This document shows positions 1-6,996 of a stretch of DNA of 22,762 nt, one piece after another; the first letter of the stretch is position 1, and each line of letters begins with the position of its first letter. The notes under the pieces are model-generated. The model did no database searches. It saw only the letters and a list, made by a program, of their open reading frames with translations, and was not told the origin of the DNA. A program made the translations under genes and the position numbers. Where the stretch lies: the NCBI GenBank assembly GCA_964530325.1, contig CAZHAX010000030.1, positions 1-22,762 on the forward strand. Direction: 5' to 3'. Source of the DNA: CAZHAX01 sp964530325. Lineage in GTDB: Bacteria > Chloroflexota > Anaerolineae > B4-G1.

Positions 1-1
1 C

Positions 2-1717
2 GATTTCAGCGCCACCGGCACTACTCACATCATCGCCATCTCCGGCTTCAACATCACCATAGTCGCCGGCCTCTTCGCCGGGCTGGCGACGCGTGTCGCC
101 GGCCGGCGCAGGGCCGTATGGCTGGCCACGCTGGGCGTGGTCCTCTACACGGTCTTCGTAGGAGCCTCGGCGGCGGTGGTGCGGGCGGCGATCATGGGGC
201 TGCTCTACCTCTGGGCCCGCCATCTGGGGCGGGAGAGCTTCGCGCCGGTCTCGCTTGCGGCGGCCGCGTTCCTGATGACTGCGGCCAACCCGTACGTTCT
301 GTGGGACGTCGGCTTCCAGCTCAGCGTCGCCGCCACGATCGGGCTGGTGGCCTACACGGGGCCTCTCGAGCGGGCCGCCGAGCGTCTGCTGGGGCGCTTC
401 CTCAGTCTGGAGCGGGCCCGCCGCGCTGTCCGGATCGTCAGCGAGGCGCTGATCGTGACCACGGCTGCGCAGATCACGACAATGCCCATCATACTTCACT
501 ACTTCGGCCGCCTCTCGCTGGTGACGCTGGTGACCAACTTCCTGATCCTGCCCGCACAGGCCGGGCTGATGATAACAGGCGGTGTGGCGACGCTGCTGGC
601 GATGGTGCTGCGGCCGCTGGGACAGATCGCCGGCTGGGCGGCCTGGGTCTTTCTCACGTACACAATCGAGGTGGTCCAGCTCACCGCTCGAATCCCGCTG
701 GCGTCCGTTCCGTTGCAGACTCAGGGCTGGATGGTGTGGGGATACTACTTGGCTCTGGGCGGCGCTACCTGGTGGTTTGCCCAAACCGCCGAGCGGCGGC
801 GGGACCTGTGGGGCAGGGTCAGGGCCCTCCTGGGCGGTGCAGGGCAGGGACAAGCCCAGGGGCAGGGACGCGCCGTACGGATTGGCGCGGCCGTGGTGGT
901 GCTGGTGCTGGCGATTGCTGCCTGGCGGGGCCTGCCGGATGGACGGGTGCACGTCGTCTTCCTCGATATCGGCCAGGGGGATGCGATCTTCATAGAGACA
1001 CCCTCCGGGCGCCAGGTGCTCGTCGACGGCGGGCCGAGCGAGACGGCTCTGCTCTCGCAGCTGGGCAGGCACATGCCCTTCTGGGACCGTACGCTGGACG
1101 TGATGGTGCTGACCCATCCGGACCTGGACCACGTTACCGGCCTCGTCGCCGTGTTGGAGCGGTACGAGGTTGGCACAGTCGTCTTCCGCCACCAGGAGGT
1201 CGACTGCGCGACCTACGAGCGCTGGCTGGAGCTCCTGGACGAAGAGGGGGCGCAGGTATACCAGGGCGAGGCGGGCCTGCTCCTCACTTTGGACGATGGA
1301 GTGGAGATGGTCGTCCTGCACCCCGGGCCGGAGCTGGTGAGTTGGACGGAAGCGGATGTGAACAACAACTCGGTCGTCACCCGGCTGGCCTACGGCGATA
1401 TCGCAGTGCTGCTGACCGGCGACATCGAGGAAGAGGTCGAGATGGCGCTGGTGGGGAGCGCGCTCGAATCACCTCTGCACAGCACAGTGCTCAAAGCGGC
1501 GCATCATGGGTCGTGCAGCTCGACGACGAGCGCATTCCTCGCTGCTGTCGATCCGGAGGTGGCGGTGATCAGCGTCGGGGCAGACAACACGTTCGGCCAT
1601 CCGTGCTGGGAGGTGCTGGAGCGGCTGGAGGGGATCTGCCTCTACCGCACGGACGAGCAGGGAGCGGTCGAGCTGATCACAGATGGCCTCCGCCTGTGGG
1701 TGGAGACGGAGCGCTGA
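2..1717 (+). CDS. comEC: ComEC/Rec2 DNA-uptake channel protein, 5' end cut by window
   Basis: This is the C-terminal 571 residues of a ComEC/Rec2 protein, the inner-membrane channel that passes single-stranded DNA into the cytoplasm in natural competence. The frame is open from base 2, and the first residues (TGTTHIIAISGFNITIVAG) are the characteristic ComEC core segment. A series of hydrophobic segments follows to about base 930 (competence domain). From about base 950 there is a metallo-beta-lactamase-like domain: FLDIGQGDAIFIETPSG, THPDLDH (about 1111-1131), LTGDIE, then KAAHHGS and DNTFGHP near the end. Compared with the usual 700-800 residues, the N-terminal OB-like (DUF4131) part is missing because of the window edge. 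The partner ComEA is encoded at 9100-9711 in another transcription unit. A hairpin follows the stop. Family assignment is very secure; actual competence is inference. Confidence 0.95.
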   Translation, partial: DFSATGTTHIIAISGFNITIVAGLFAGLATRVAGRRRAVWLATLGVVLYTVFVGASAAVVRAAIMGLLYLWARHLGRESFAPVSLAAAAFLMTAANPYVLWDVGFQLSVAATIGLVAYTGPLERAAERLLGRFLSLERARRAVRIVSEALIVTTAAQITTMPIILHYFGRLSLVTLVTNFLILPAQAGLMITGGVATLLAMVLRPLGQIAGWAAWVFLTYTIEVVQLTARIPLASVPLQTQGWMVWGYYLALGGATWWFAQTAERRRDLWGRVRALLGGAGQGQAQGQGRAVRIGAAVVVLVLAIAAWRGLPDGRVHVVFLDIGQGDAIFIETPSGRQVLVDGGPSETALLSQLGRHMPFWDRTLDVMVLTHPDLDHVTGLVAVLERYEVGTVVFRHQEVDCATYERWLELLDEEGAQVYQGEAGLLLTLDDGVEMVVLHPGPELVSWTEADVNNNSVVTRLAYGDIAVLLTGDIEEEVEMALVGSALESPLHSTVLKAAHHGSCSSTTSAFLAAVDPEVAVISVGADNTFGHPCWEVLERLEGICLYRTDEQGAVELITDGLRLWVETER

Positions 1718-1719
1718 AG

Positions 1720-1747
1720 GCAGTGGCAGCGCGGCGGTCGCCACTGC
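1720..1747 (+). terminator. Hairpin just after comEC stop
   Basis: Perfect 8-bp inverted repeat GCAGTGGC / GCCACTGC with a 12-nt GC-rich loop, starting 3 nt after the comEC stop. There is no T-run after it, so it could be a terminator of the U-less type or an mRNA 3'-end stabiliser. It separates comEC from the promoter of the next gene. Confidence 0.45.
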
Positions 1748-1773
1748 TCTGGCCATATGGTACGGAAGCGGGG

Positions 1774-1802
1774 TTGACAGGGGGGTATGCGCCGCGTAGA
1801 AT
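1774..1802 (+). promoter_or_regulatory. Sigma70-type promoter for the metalloprotease gene
   Basis: TTGACA (1774-1779), 17-bp spacer, TAGAAT (1797-1802). Predicted start of transcription is near 1809, leaving a leader of about 48 nt that contains AGGAGG (1846-1851), 6 nt before the ATG at 1858. Near-consensus boxes with ideal spacing in a true intergenic region. Confidence 0.75.
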
Positions 1803-1857
1803 GAGCGTGCATGAGCGTCCCGCTGATCGCACGTGCCAAACAGCTAGGAGGCCGGGA

Positions 1858-3294
1858 ATGAGGCTCTGGCGCATCGCCGCTGCAGTCGTCGTTGCACTGC
1901 TCGCCGTCTCTTCGCTCGGCCTGGGCGTGGCCGCGGAGCCGGACTCTCCAGGATCGGAGCGCTCCAGGTCCGCTGCGGGGCTGCAGGTAGTTCTGATCGC
2001 CGACGATCGGCACGTGGGCGCTCGCCGCGTGCCCCCTCCGGCCAGGGCGGTGCGGGGGATCCAATCGGCCACCTTCACTGTCAACTGGAACCCCGGGACC
2101 TGTGGTGGCACAACCACGTCCTGGCCCTCCAATGCCCAGACTGCCTTCCTCTATGCGGTCGATGTCTGGAGCTCGCTCATACAATCCAGCGTCACAATCG
2201 AAGTCGACGCTTGCTGGCGCACTGACCTGGGCGGGCTCACTCTTGGCTCGGCCGGCTCGACGACGATTCATCACGACGAGGCTGAGTTCCCCTACAGCAA
2301 CACCTGGTACGTGGCCGCGCTGGGCAACCAGCTGACGGGCACGGACCTGAACGGCGGCACGGCGGAGATCAGGGCCAGCTTCAACGCGGGCTTGGGGTCC
2401 TGGTACTTCGGCACAGACGGTATCACCCCCGCGGGCCGGTACGACTTCGTCACGGTCGTGGTACATGAGCTCTGCCACGGGCTCGGCTTCCACGGCTACA
2501 TGTACGTATCCGGGGGTCTTGGCTACAGGCAGTGGTCCGGCTATCCGGCTGCCTACGACCGCTTCACCGAGGATGGCACTGCGAAGAGCCTGTTCAGCTA
2601 CACAAATGCGTCGGTTGCCCTGGCCTCCGCGCTGCAGGGCGGGGTGGGGGGCATCTACTTCGACGGGCCGAACGCCAACGAGGGAAACGGCGGCTCGCGG
2701 GTGAAGCTCTATGCACCGACTCCCTGGGTCCAGGGCTCGAGCTACTCCCACGTCGACACGATCTACGATGGAACGCCGAACGCCCTGATGACGTGGTCCT
2801 TGAATCTGCAGGAATCCATTCACGACCCCGGGCCGATCGCGCTGGGCATGCTGGAGGACATAGGCTGGACGATGGACTGGGTGGACGTCACCATCGCCAA
2901 GCAGATCGTCGGCGGCGGGGTGAACGTCCTGCCGGCCGGCCCGGTGACGATGACGCTGACCATCGGCAACTCCGGGACGGTCACGGCCACCGCCGTAGTC
3001 GTCACGGACACGCTCTCCAGCGACGTCCTCTCGCCGAGCTACGACGCGTCACTGACGATCACCCCGACCGGCGTGGTCAGCTACGCCTGGTTAGTGGCGG
3101 ATCTGCCGCCTGGGGCATCTGACGTGATCACGATCTACGGCACGATCAGCGCTACATTGCCATCCGACTTCGCCATCGTCAATACTGCGTCGATCAGCAC
3201 CGATCAGATGGAAGACGACACGGACAACAACACCTCGACTGCGATCATCGGGGGAAGTGCGGCCTTCCTGCCATTGGTGCTGAGGAGCTACTAG
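1858..3294 (+). CDS. Secreted HEXXH zinc metalloprotease with DUF11-like domain and LPLVLRSY tail
   Basis: Predicted exported protease of 478 residues. The ATG at 1858 is chosen because AGGAGG lies 6 nt upstream and a signal peptide follows (basic MRLWR, then a hydrophobic stretch to about residue 26). The frame is also open far upstream inside comEC, but that part has no signal or start context. HELCHGLGFH at residues 203-212 gives the zinc-binding HExxH and catalytic Glu204. The classical metzincin third His (position 11 of the motif, residue 213) is Gly; a His lies one position earlier, so the third ligand is unsettled. Residues about 342-465 form a DUF11/CARDB-like beta domain (IGNSGTVTATAVVVTDTL) ending in DDTDNNTSTA. 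The extreme C-terminus is AAFLPLVLRSY, very like the end of the kelch protein at 10913-12865. Substrate unknown. Confidence 0.85.
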   Translation: MRLWRIAAAVVVALLAVSSLGLGVAAEPDSPGSERSRSAAGLQVVLIADDRHVGARRVPPPARAVRGIQSATFTVNWNPGTCGGTTTSWPSNAQTAFLYAVDVWSSLIQSSVTIEVDACWRTDLGGLTLGSAGSTTIHHDEAEFPYSNTWYVAALGNQLTGTDLNGGTAEIRASFNAGLGSWYFGTDGITPAGRYDFVTVVVHELCHGLGFHGYMYVSGGLGYRQWSGYPAAYDRFTEDGTAKSLFSYTNASVALASALQGGVGGIYFDGPNANEGNGGSRVKLYAPTPWVQGSSYSHVDTIYDGTPNALMTWSLNLQESIHDPGPIALGMLEDIGWTMDWVDVTIAKQIVGGGVNVLPAGPVTMTLTIGNSGTVTATAVVVTDTLSSDVLSPSYDASLTITPTGVVSYAWLVADLPPGASDVITIYGTISATLPSDFAIVNTASISTDQMEDDTDNNTSTAIIGGSAAFLPLVLRSY

Positions 3295-3330
3295 CCGGCG
3301 GAGCTCCCGGGCGACGGAGTCCAAGAGCGA

Positions 3331-3359
3331 GGCGTCCCCGGCATCACGCCAGGGGCGCC
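3331..3359. terminator. Hairpin between convergent genes
   Basis: GGCGTCCC (3331-3338) can pair with GGGGCGCC (3352-3359), 8 bp with one G-T/G-U pair and a 13-nt loop, in the 108-bp gap between the metalloprotease stop (3294) and the convergent small gene (stop at 3403). No T-run is present. Likely a shared transcription end, but not proven. Confidence 0.35.
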
Positions 3360-3402
3360 GGCACGAAGCCAAGCCCGCCTTCAGTCCTCGGGGCCGACCG
3401 GG

Positions 3403-3741
3403 TCAGTCCATCAGCACGGTGGCCAGCGTCTGGCCGCTGTCCGGGCCTGCCGAGGCCGCGACGGTGAAGAAGTAGACGCCCTTCCGCGGCGCCCCCGAGC
3501 CGGCCGGGCTCAAGGCTATGTTGTAGGTCCCGGGACGGTCCCCCGGCGATACGCCGGCAAGGAGCACCGGCGAGCCCGCGCTGCCCACGATCGATGGTCC
3601 CACGCTGAAATGGCCGCTGGCCAGCCCCGTAACCGGCTCCCCGTCCTCGTCTATCACGGATACGACGATGTGGCTTGGTCGCCGGCCAGCCGGAGCAGCG
3701 ATCGCATCGGCCGAAGTAGCTCTCATCATCAGCCTGGCCAC
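3403..3741 (-). CDS. Small hypothetical protein, Ig-like beta fold probable
   Basis: A 112-residue protein I cannot assign to a named family. The start is GTG at 3741, supported by AGGAG 9 nt upstream on the minus strand. There is no signal peptide or membrane segment. The core SHIVVSVIDEDGEPVTGL, followed by GHFSV, GDRPGTYNIAL and GVYFFTVAAS, alternates strands and turns in the manner of carboxypeptidase-regulatory or bacterial Ig-like domains, in which a 'DxDGxPVTGL' turn is common. It lies 186 bp downstream of the DUF2142-like gene on the same strand; the intervening sequence holds no further convincing gene or promoter. Function unknown; coding status is supported by the ribosome site and the fold-like pattern. 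Confidence 0.6.
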   Translation of the reverse strand: MARLMMRATSADAIAAPAGRRPSHIVVSVIDEDGEPVTGLASGHFSVGPSIVGSAGSPVLLAGVSPGDRPGTYNIALSPAGSGAPRKGVYFFTVAASAGPDSGQTLATVLMD

Positions 3742-3927
3742 GATGCCCGTCTCCTCTCGATGAAGTTGCCCAGCTACCCGCCGTTCCGCCCTCCTATCGC
3801 TCTGCTACCTTGTACCTGTCTGAACGAATTCGCGGCTGGTTTTCCGGCACGCGCAGACGGCGCCTCTTCTCGGCTGGGCACGTAATTGGCCGGCGAGCCT
3901 CACCAACGCCAGCTGTCGAGAGGGTGC

Positions 3928-5244
3928 TTATGGCGACAGAATGGGGACTATCACCCAGAAGAGCGAGTAGACGTCGAGAGCGACCAGGCCGGCGAGCACG
4001 GCAGCAGCGGCGAGTGGCCTGAGGGGGCGCGGCAGCAGCTGCGCCAGCCTGTCCAGCCCCAGACCGGCAGCAGCGACGATGGGAACGAGCGCGGGGAACA
4101 GGTAGCGCCCCTGGTGCTGCACGTAGCTCACGTTGTGCCACAGGTAGCCGAGCGTGGTGAAGAGCGCGGAAGCACCCAGCAAGAGCAGGATCCGGCGCCG
4201 GTCAGGCGCGATCCGGGGCCGGCGCCGGTCGAACAGCCACCAGCTGAAGGCGGCGACTACGACGCCGGAGAAGAGCGCCAGCCCCAGGTAGGCCCAGGCC
4301 GGCAGGAAGACGGCCATCCAGCCGAAGCGGCCCCAGAAGCTCTGGAACGTCCAGCTCACGAACCTGCTGGCCAGGCTGTCCCAACCCCAGTCAGCGATGT
4401 AGTCGCTCGTCAGCTGCTGCCCCTCGACGACCTCGGCATGGCGGGCCAGGCCCAGGGGATCGAGCCAGCCGTAGGTCAGCCCGCTGCGTATGAACCAGGG
4501 CCCGGCGACGACCAGCGCGGGGACGAGCATCCAGGCCAGCTTGCCTGCCGCCCAGCGCCGTGACCGCCGTTCGCCGCGCCAGCGCAGCAGGACGGCGACG
4601 ATCACCACGCCGACCGCCACGTATGCCGTCGTCTTGGCCAGGAGAGCGAGGCCCACCAGCAGCCCCAGCAGCCAGGGCCGGTCGGCCCGGCCCCGCAGGT
4701 AGAGCACGGCTGCCCAGAGCGTGCAGGCTACGACCAGCTCGGCCAGGGCGTCGTTGTTCACCGCACCCGTGACCGCCAGGCGCTGGGGGATGAAGGCGAT
4801 CAAGCCGCTGGCCAGGATGGCCAGGCCAGGCCGATCCGGGAAGGCGGCCCTCACAGTACCGAATGCGGCCAGGAGTGTGGCCGCGCCGAGAAGGACAGAG
4901 AGGAGGCGGAGCGGGACGATCGCGCCGTCGAAGAGCAGGTATACCGGGACCTCCAGCAGGTAGTAAGCAGGAGGCTGGTGATCCTCGTACTCCAGGGGCT
5001 CGATCGACAGCTCCGGAGGGAAAGCCTCGGTCGTGAGCTGCCTGATGTAGTCGTCGTCGTAGTCGCCGATCTCCAGGATGGGGAAGCCCTCACCCTCGGC
5101 CAGCGCGCGGATGTAGTTGTAGTGGGCCGGCTCGTCCGGGGTCTGCCAGATGGGTGTGAAGGCGGCGTAGAGAGCGCCGAGGGCGGCGTACACGCCTACT
5201 ATCACTCCCAGCAAGGCGTAGGTGCGGAGGCCGGCTTTCTCCAT
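3928..5244 (-). CDS. Polytopic membrane protein, DUF2142 / GT39-like glycosyltransferase
   Basis: 438-residue integral membrane protein, rich in hydrophobic helices (about ten). ATG at 5244 is chosen over an upstream in-frame start at 5412, because the extra 56 residues are unlike a membrane protein and would overlap the divergent promoter. The first helix (residues 7-30) is followed by TPIWQTPDEPAHYNYIRALAEGE; the DEPAHY box (37-42) is typical of DUF2142 and of the acidic first loop of GT39/ArnT-type polyprenyl-phosphate-sugar transferases. EYEDHQPPAYYLLEVP fits the 'HPPLYY' region of the same families. The likely role is transfer of a lipid-linked sugar to an envelope acceptor; donor and acceptor are unknown. 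No Shine-Dalgarno sequence is seen, and a -10 box sits only 7 nt before the ATG, suggesting a leaderless transcript. Confidence 0.82.
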   Translation of the reverse strand: MEKAGLRTYALLGVIVGVYAALGALYAAFTPIWQTPDEPAHYNYIRALAEGEGFPILEIGDYDDDYIRQLTTEAFPPELSIEPLEYEDHQPPAYYLLEVPVYLLFDGAIVPLRLLSVLLGAATLLAAFGTVRAAFPDRPGLAILASGLIAFIPQRLAVTGAVNNDALAELVVACTLWAAVLYLRGRADRPWLLGLLVGLALLAKTTAYVAVGVVIVAVLLRWRGERRSRRWAAGKLAWMLVPALVVAGPWFIRSGLTYGWLDPLGLARHAEVVEGQQLTSDYIADWGWDSLASRFVSWTFQSFWGRFGWMAVFLPAWAYLGLALFSGVVVAAFSWWLFDRRRPRIAPDRRRILLLLGASALFTTLGYLWHNVSYVQHQGRYLFPALVPIVAAAGLGLDRLAQLLPRPLRPLAAAAVLAGLVALDVYSLFWVIVPILSP

Positions 5245-5251
5245 AGCGGCA

Positions 5252-5279
5252 ATTGTACCCGCAGCCGGGTGGTTGACAA
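5252..5279 (-). promoter_or_regulatory. Promoter for the DUF2142-like gene, probably leaderless
   Basis: On the minus strand TTGTCA (5279-5274), 16-bp spacer, TACAAT (5257-5252), then 7 nt and the ATG at 5244. With normal initiation 6-8 nt after the -10 box, the transcript would begin at or next to the A of the ATG. It is divergent from the promoter at 5323-5351. Confidence 0.6.
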
Positions 5280-5296
5280 GGAGAAGCGAGACCCGA

Positions 5297-5309
5297 GACC
5301 CTAAGGGTC
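5297..5309. promoter_or_regulatory. Palindrome GACCC-TAA-GGGTC between divergent promoters
   Basis: A 5-bp inverted repeat with a 3-nt centre, placed between the -35 boxes of the two divergent promoters. The position suits an operator acting on both genes. It is short, so it may be chance. Confidence 0.3.
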
Positions 5310-5322
5310 CCTCTATCTCCTG

Positions 5323-5351
5323 TTGACTTTCGCGCCTGGCGGTGCTATCAT
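5323..5351 (+). promoter_or_regulatory. Sigma70-type promoter for the Thr-Pro protein / M42 / comEA unit
   Basis: TTGACT (5323-5328), 17-bp spacer, TATCAT (5346-5351). Predicted transcription start is near 5358, with GGAGG at 5363-5367 and GGAG at 5369-5372 before the ATG at 5380. No other convincing promoter is seen before 9711, so it may drive five genes. Confidence 0.7.
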
Positions 5352-5379
5352 ACCGCCAGTCTGGAGGCGGAGTCCCTCT

Positions 5380-5850
5380 ATGCGCAGTGCTGGCGATTGG
5401 CGTCCAATCCACTGGGTGTTGGCCTCGGTCATCCTGGCGACGCTGCCGTGCTACTGCGTAGGCGTGGGCCTTCTGGTGTGGAGACCGCCCGAGGGCGAGG
5501 CGACGCCGACGGTCACGCCGACGGCAACTGAGATCGTCATCAACACGCCGACCGCCGGCGGCGAGCCGACCGAGACGCTCAGGCCGACGCCAACGCAGAA
5601 GTTCCCGCCGACGGTGACGGCGACGGCCACGCGTACGCCGACGGGCACGCCGACGCCCACCGGCACGCCGACGGTCACGCCCACGCCGACGATAACACCG
5701 ACGCCGACCAGTACGCCCACGCCGACGAGCACGCCTACGCCTACGCCGACGCCGACGGACACGCCGACGCCGACATCGACAAGTGCGTCCGCGCCGACTC
5801 CGGCGGACACGCCAATCCCGTCGAATACACCCAACGGCGGCGGCGGCTGA
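5380..5850 (+). CDS. Membrane-anchored Thr-Pro-rich repeat protein
   Basis: 156-residue protein. The ATG at 5380 is chosen from the promoter and GGAG ribosome site just upstream; the frame is open earlier but overlaps the promoter. Residues about 10-33 form one membrane segment or uncleaved signal anchor. After it comes a low-complexity region (residues 40-150) of TPTP, TPTPTST and TPTPTDTP repeats with almost no charge, ending NGGGG. This is a stiff, extended wall- or surface-spanning stalk with no enzymatic domain. Similar Thr-Pro linkers are common in Chloroflexota exported proteins; here the linker is essentially the whole protein. It lies 42 bp before the first M42 gene and is probably co-transcribed. 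The function is not predictable beyond a spacer or anchor role; Thr O-glycosylation is possible. Confidence 0.75.
   Translation: MRSAGDWRPIHWVLASVILATLPCYCVGVGLLVWRPPEGEATPTVTPTATEIVINTPTAGGEPTETLRPTPTQKFPPTVTATATRTPTGTPTPTGTPTVTPTPTITPTPTSTPTPTSTPTPTPTPTDTPTPTSTSASAPTPADTPIPSNTPNGGGG
5500..5800 (+). repeat. Degenerate ACGCCGAC-type short tandem repeats encoding Thr-Pro
   Basis: The DNA of the Thr-Pro tract is made of imperfect 6- and 12-bp units such as ACGCCGACG, ACGCCCACG and ACGCCTACG. Third positions vary (ccg, ccc, cct), so the repeat is kept at the protein level more strictly than at the DNA level. Multiples of 6 bp allow length change without loss of frame. Confidence 0.7.
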
Positions 5851-5892
5851 GCATCGTCAGTGGTGCCCGGCAGGGCCGGAAGGTAGCTGATC

Positions 5893-6996
5893 TTGGACAC
5901 CCTATCGTTGTTGAGACACCTCTCGGAGGCTATTGGCCTCTCCGGCCACGAGGCGCCTGCGCGGGAGTGGCTGCGCAAGACCTGGGAGCCCTTCGTCGAC
6001 GAGCTGCGCCAGGACAGCCTGGGCAGCCTGATCGGGCTCAAGCGGGCCAACTCGCCTGAGGCCTCCGGCCGCCCCTCGCCGAAGCTGATGATCGCGGCCC
6101 ACATCGACGAGATCGGGCTGATCGTCAGCGGCATCGACAAGGAGTTCCTGCGCATCCAGCCGGTGGGCGGCTCGGACAACCGCATCCTGCTGGGCAACGA
6201 GGTAACCGTCCACGGCAAGCGGGACCTGCCGGGCGTGGTGGCCACTCGCCCGCCCCACGTGGTGCCCAAGGAAGAACGGGACAAGGTCGTGCCCTGGGAC
6301 CAGCTCTTCGTCGACGTCGGCCTTCCCGCCGGCCAGGTGGAGAAGCTGGTCAAGGTGGGGGATCTCATATCTACGAGGCGAGAGCTGACCACGCTCGAGA
6401 ACCGCCGTGTGGCCGGGAAGGCCCTGGACGATCGGGCCTGTGTTGCCGTTCTCACCCTGGCCTTGGAGCGCCTGGTCGACGTGCGCCACGAATGGGACGT
6501 GCTGGCCGTGGCCACCGCGCAGGAAGAGACCGGCATCAAAGGGGCTATGACGGCGGCCTACGGCGTTGCGCCGGACCTGGGCGTGGCCCTGGACGTCACC
6601 TTTGGCAACCAGCCGGGGATTCCCGAGGCGGAGACCTATCCGCTGGGCGAGGGGCCGGCCATCGCCGTGGGGCCGAACTTCCACCCCGGCCTGGTGGCCC
6701 GGCTGAGAGAGGTTGCCGAGGCGGAAGAGATACCCTTCCAGGTGGAGGCGATCCCGGGCCGCTCCGGCACGGACGCCTGGGCCATTCAGGTGACGCGGGA
6801 GGGGGTGCCGACCGCTTTGGTTTCCGTCCCCTGCCGCTATATGCACCAGCCGGTTGAGATGTTGGACGTGGCCGACGTGGAGAGGGCTGCCAGGCTCCTG
6901 GCCGCGCTGATCGCCGGCCTGGAGGTGGACTTCCTGGAGTCGCTCGGTCTGAGCCGGGCGCCGCGCGGCGGCGATGGGATAGGTAGGCAGGGATGA
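5893..6996 (+). CDS. M42 family (TET-type) aminopeptidase, paralogue 1
   Basis: 367-residue cytosolic dinuclear metallo-aminopeptidase of family M42, which removes N-terminal residues from short peptides, usually as a 12-subunit tetrahedral particle. The start is TTG at 5893, with GGAAGG about 9 nt upstream; the protein then begins in register with its two paralogues (LSEAIGLSGHE against LSEAIGVSGDE). Metal and catalytic residues are all visible: AHIDEIG (His70, Asp72), KALDDR (Asp179/180), AQEETG (Glu211 base, Glu212), ALDVT (Asp234) and YMHQP (His318). Length is normal for the family. It overlaps the next gene by 4 nt (ATGA), indicating translational coupling. Residue specificity of the peptidase cannot be read from sequence. 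Confidence 0.92.
   Translation: MDTLSLLRHLSEAIGLSGHEAPAREWLRKTWEPFVDELRQDSLGSLIGLKRANSPEASGRPSPKLMIAAHIDEIGLIVSGIDKEFLRIQPVGGSDNRILLGNEVTVHGKRDLPGVVATRPPHVVPKEERDKVVPWDQLFVDVGLPAGQVEKLVKVGDLISTRRELTTLENRRVAGKALDDRACVAVLTLALERLVDVRHEWDVLAVATAQEETGIKGAMTAAYGVAPDLGVALDVTFGNQPGIPEAETYPLGEGPAIAVGPNFHPGLVARLREVAEAEEIPFQVEAIPGRSGTDAWAIQVTREGVPTALVSVPCRYMHQPVEMLDVADVERAARLLAALIAGLEVDFLESLGLSRAPRGGDGIGRQG

Noticed and set aside
118..1857. Long plus-strand open frame continuing upstream of the metalloprotease through comEC
   Set aside because: It is a shadow of comEC in another frame: Arg/Gly/Pro-rich composition with no domain. The real start at 1858 has AGGAGG, a promoter and a signal peptide.
3886..4563. 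225-residue plus-strand open frame opposite the DUF2142-like gene
   Set aside because: Composition is typical of the antisense of a hydrophobic GC-rich gene (Gln/Glu/Pro/Gly); the minus strand has recognisable motifs and membrane helices.
5271..5301. Plus-strand promoter from TTGACA at 5273
   Set aside because: No -10 box at 16-18 bp; the same bases serve better as the minus-strand TTGTCA box.
5451..6539. 362-residue minus-strand open frame opposite the Thr-Pro tract and M42 gene 1
   Set aside because: It is the mirror of the ACGCCG repeats (VGVGVGV) and of a clear M42 gene; no independent motif or start signal.
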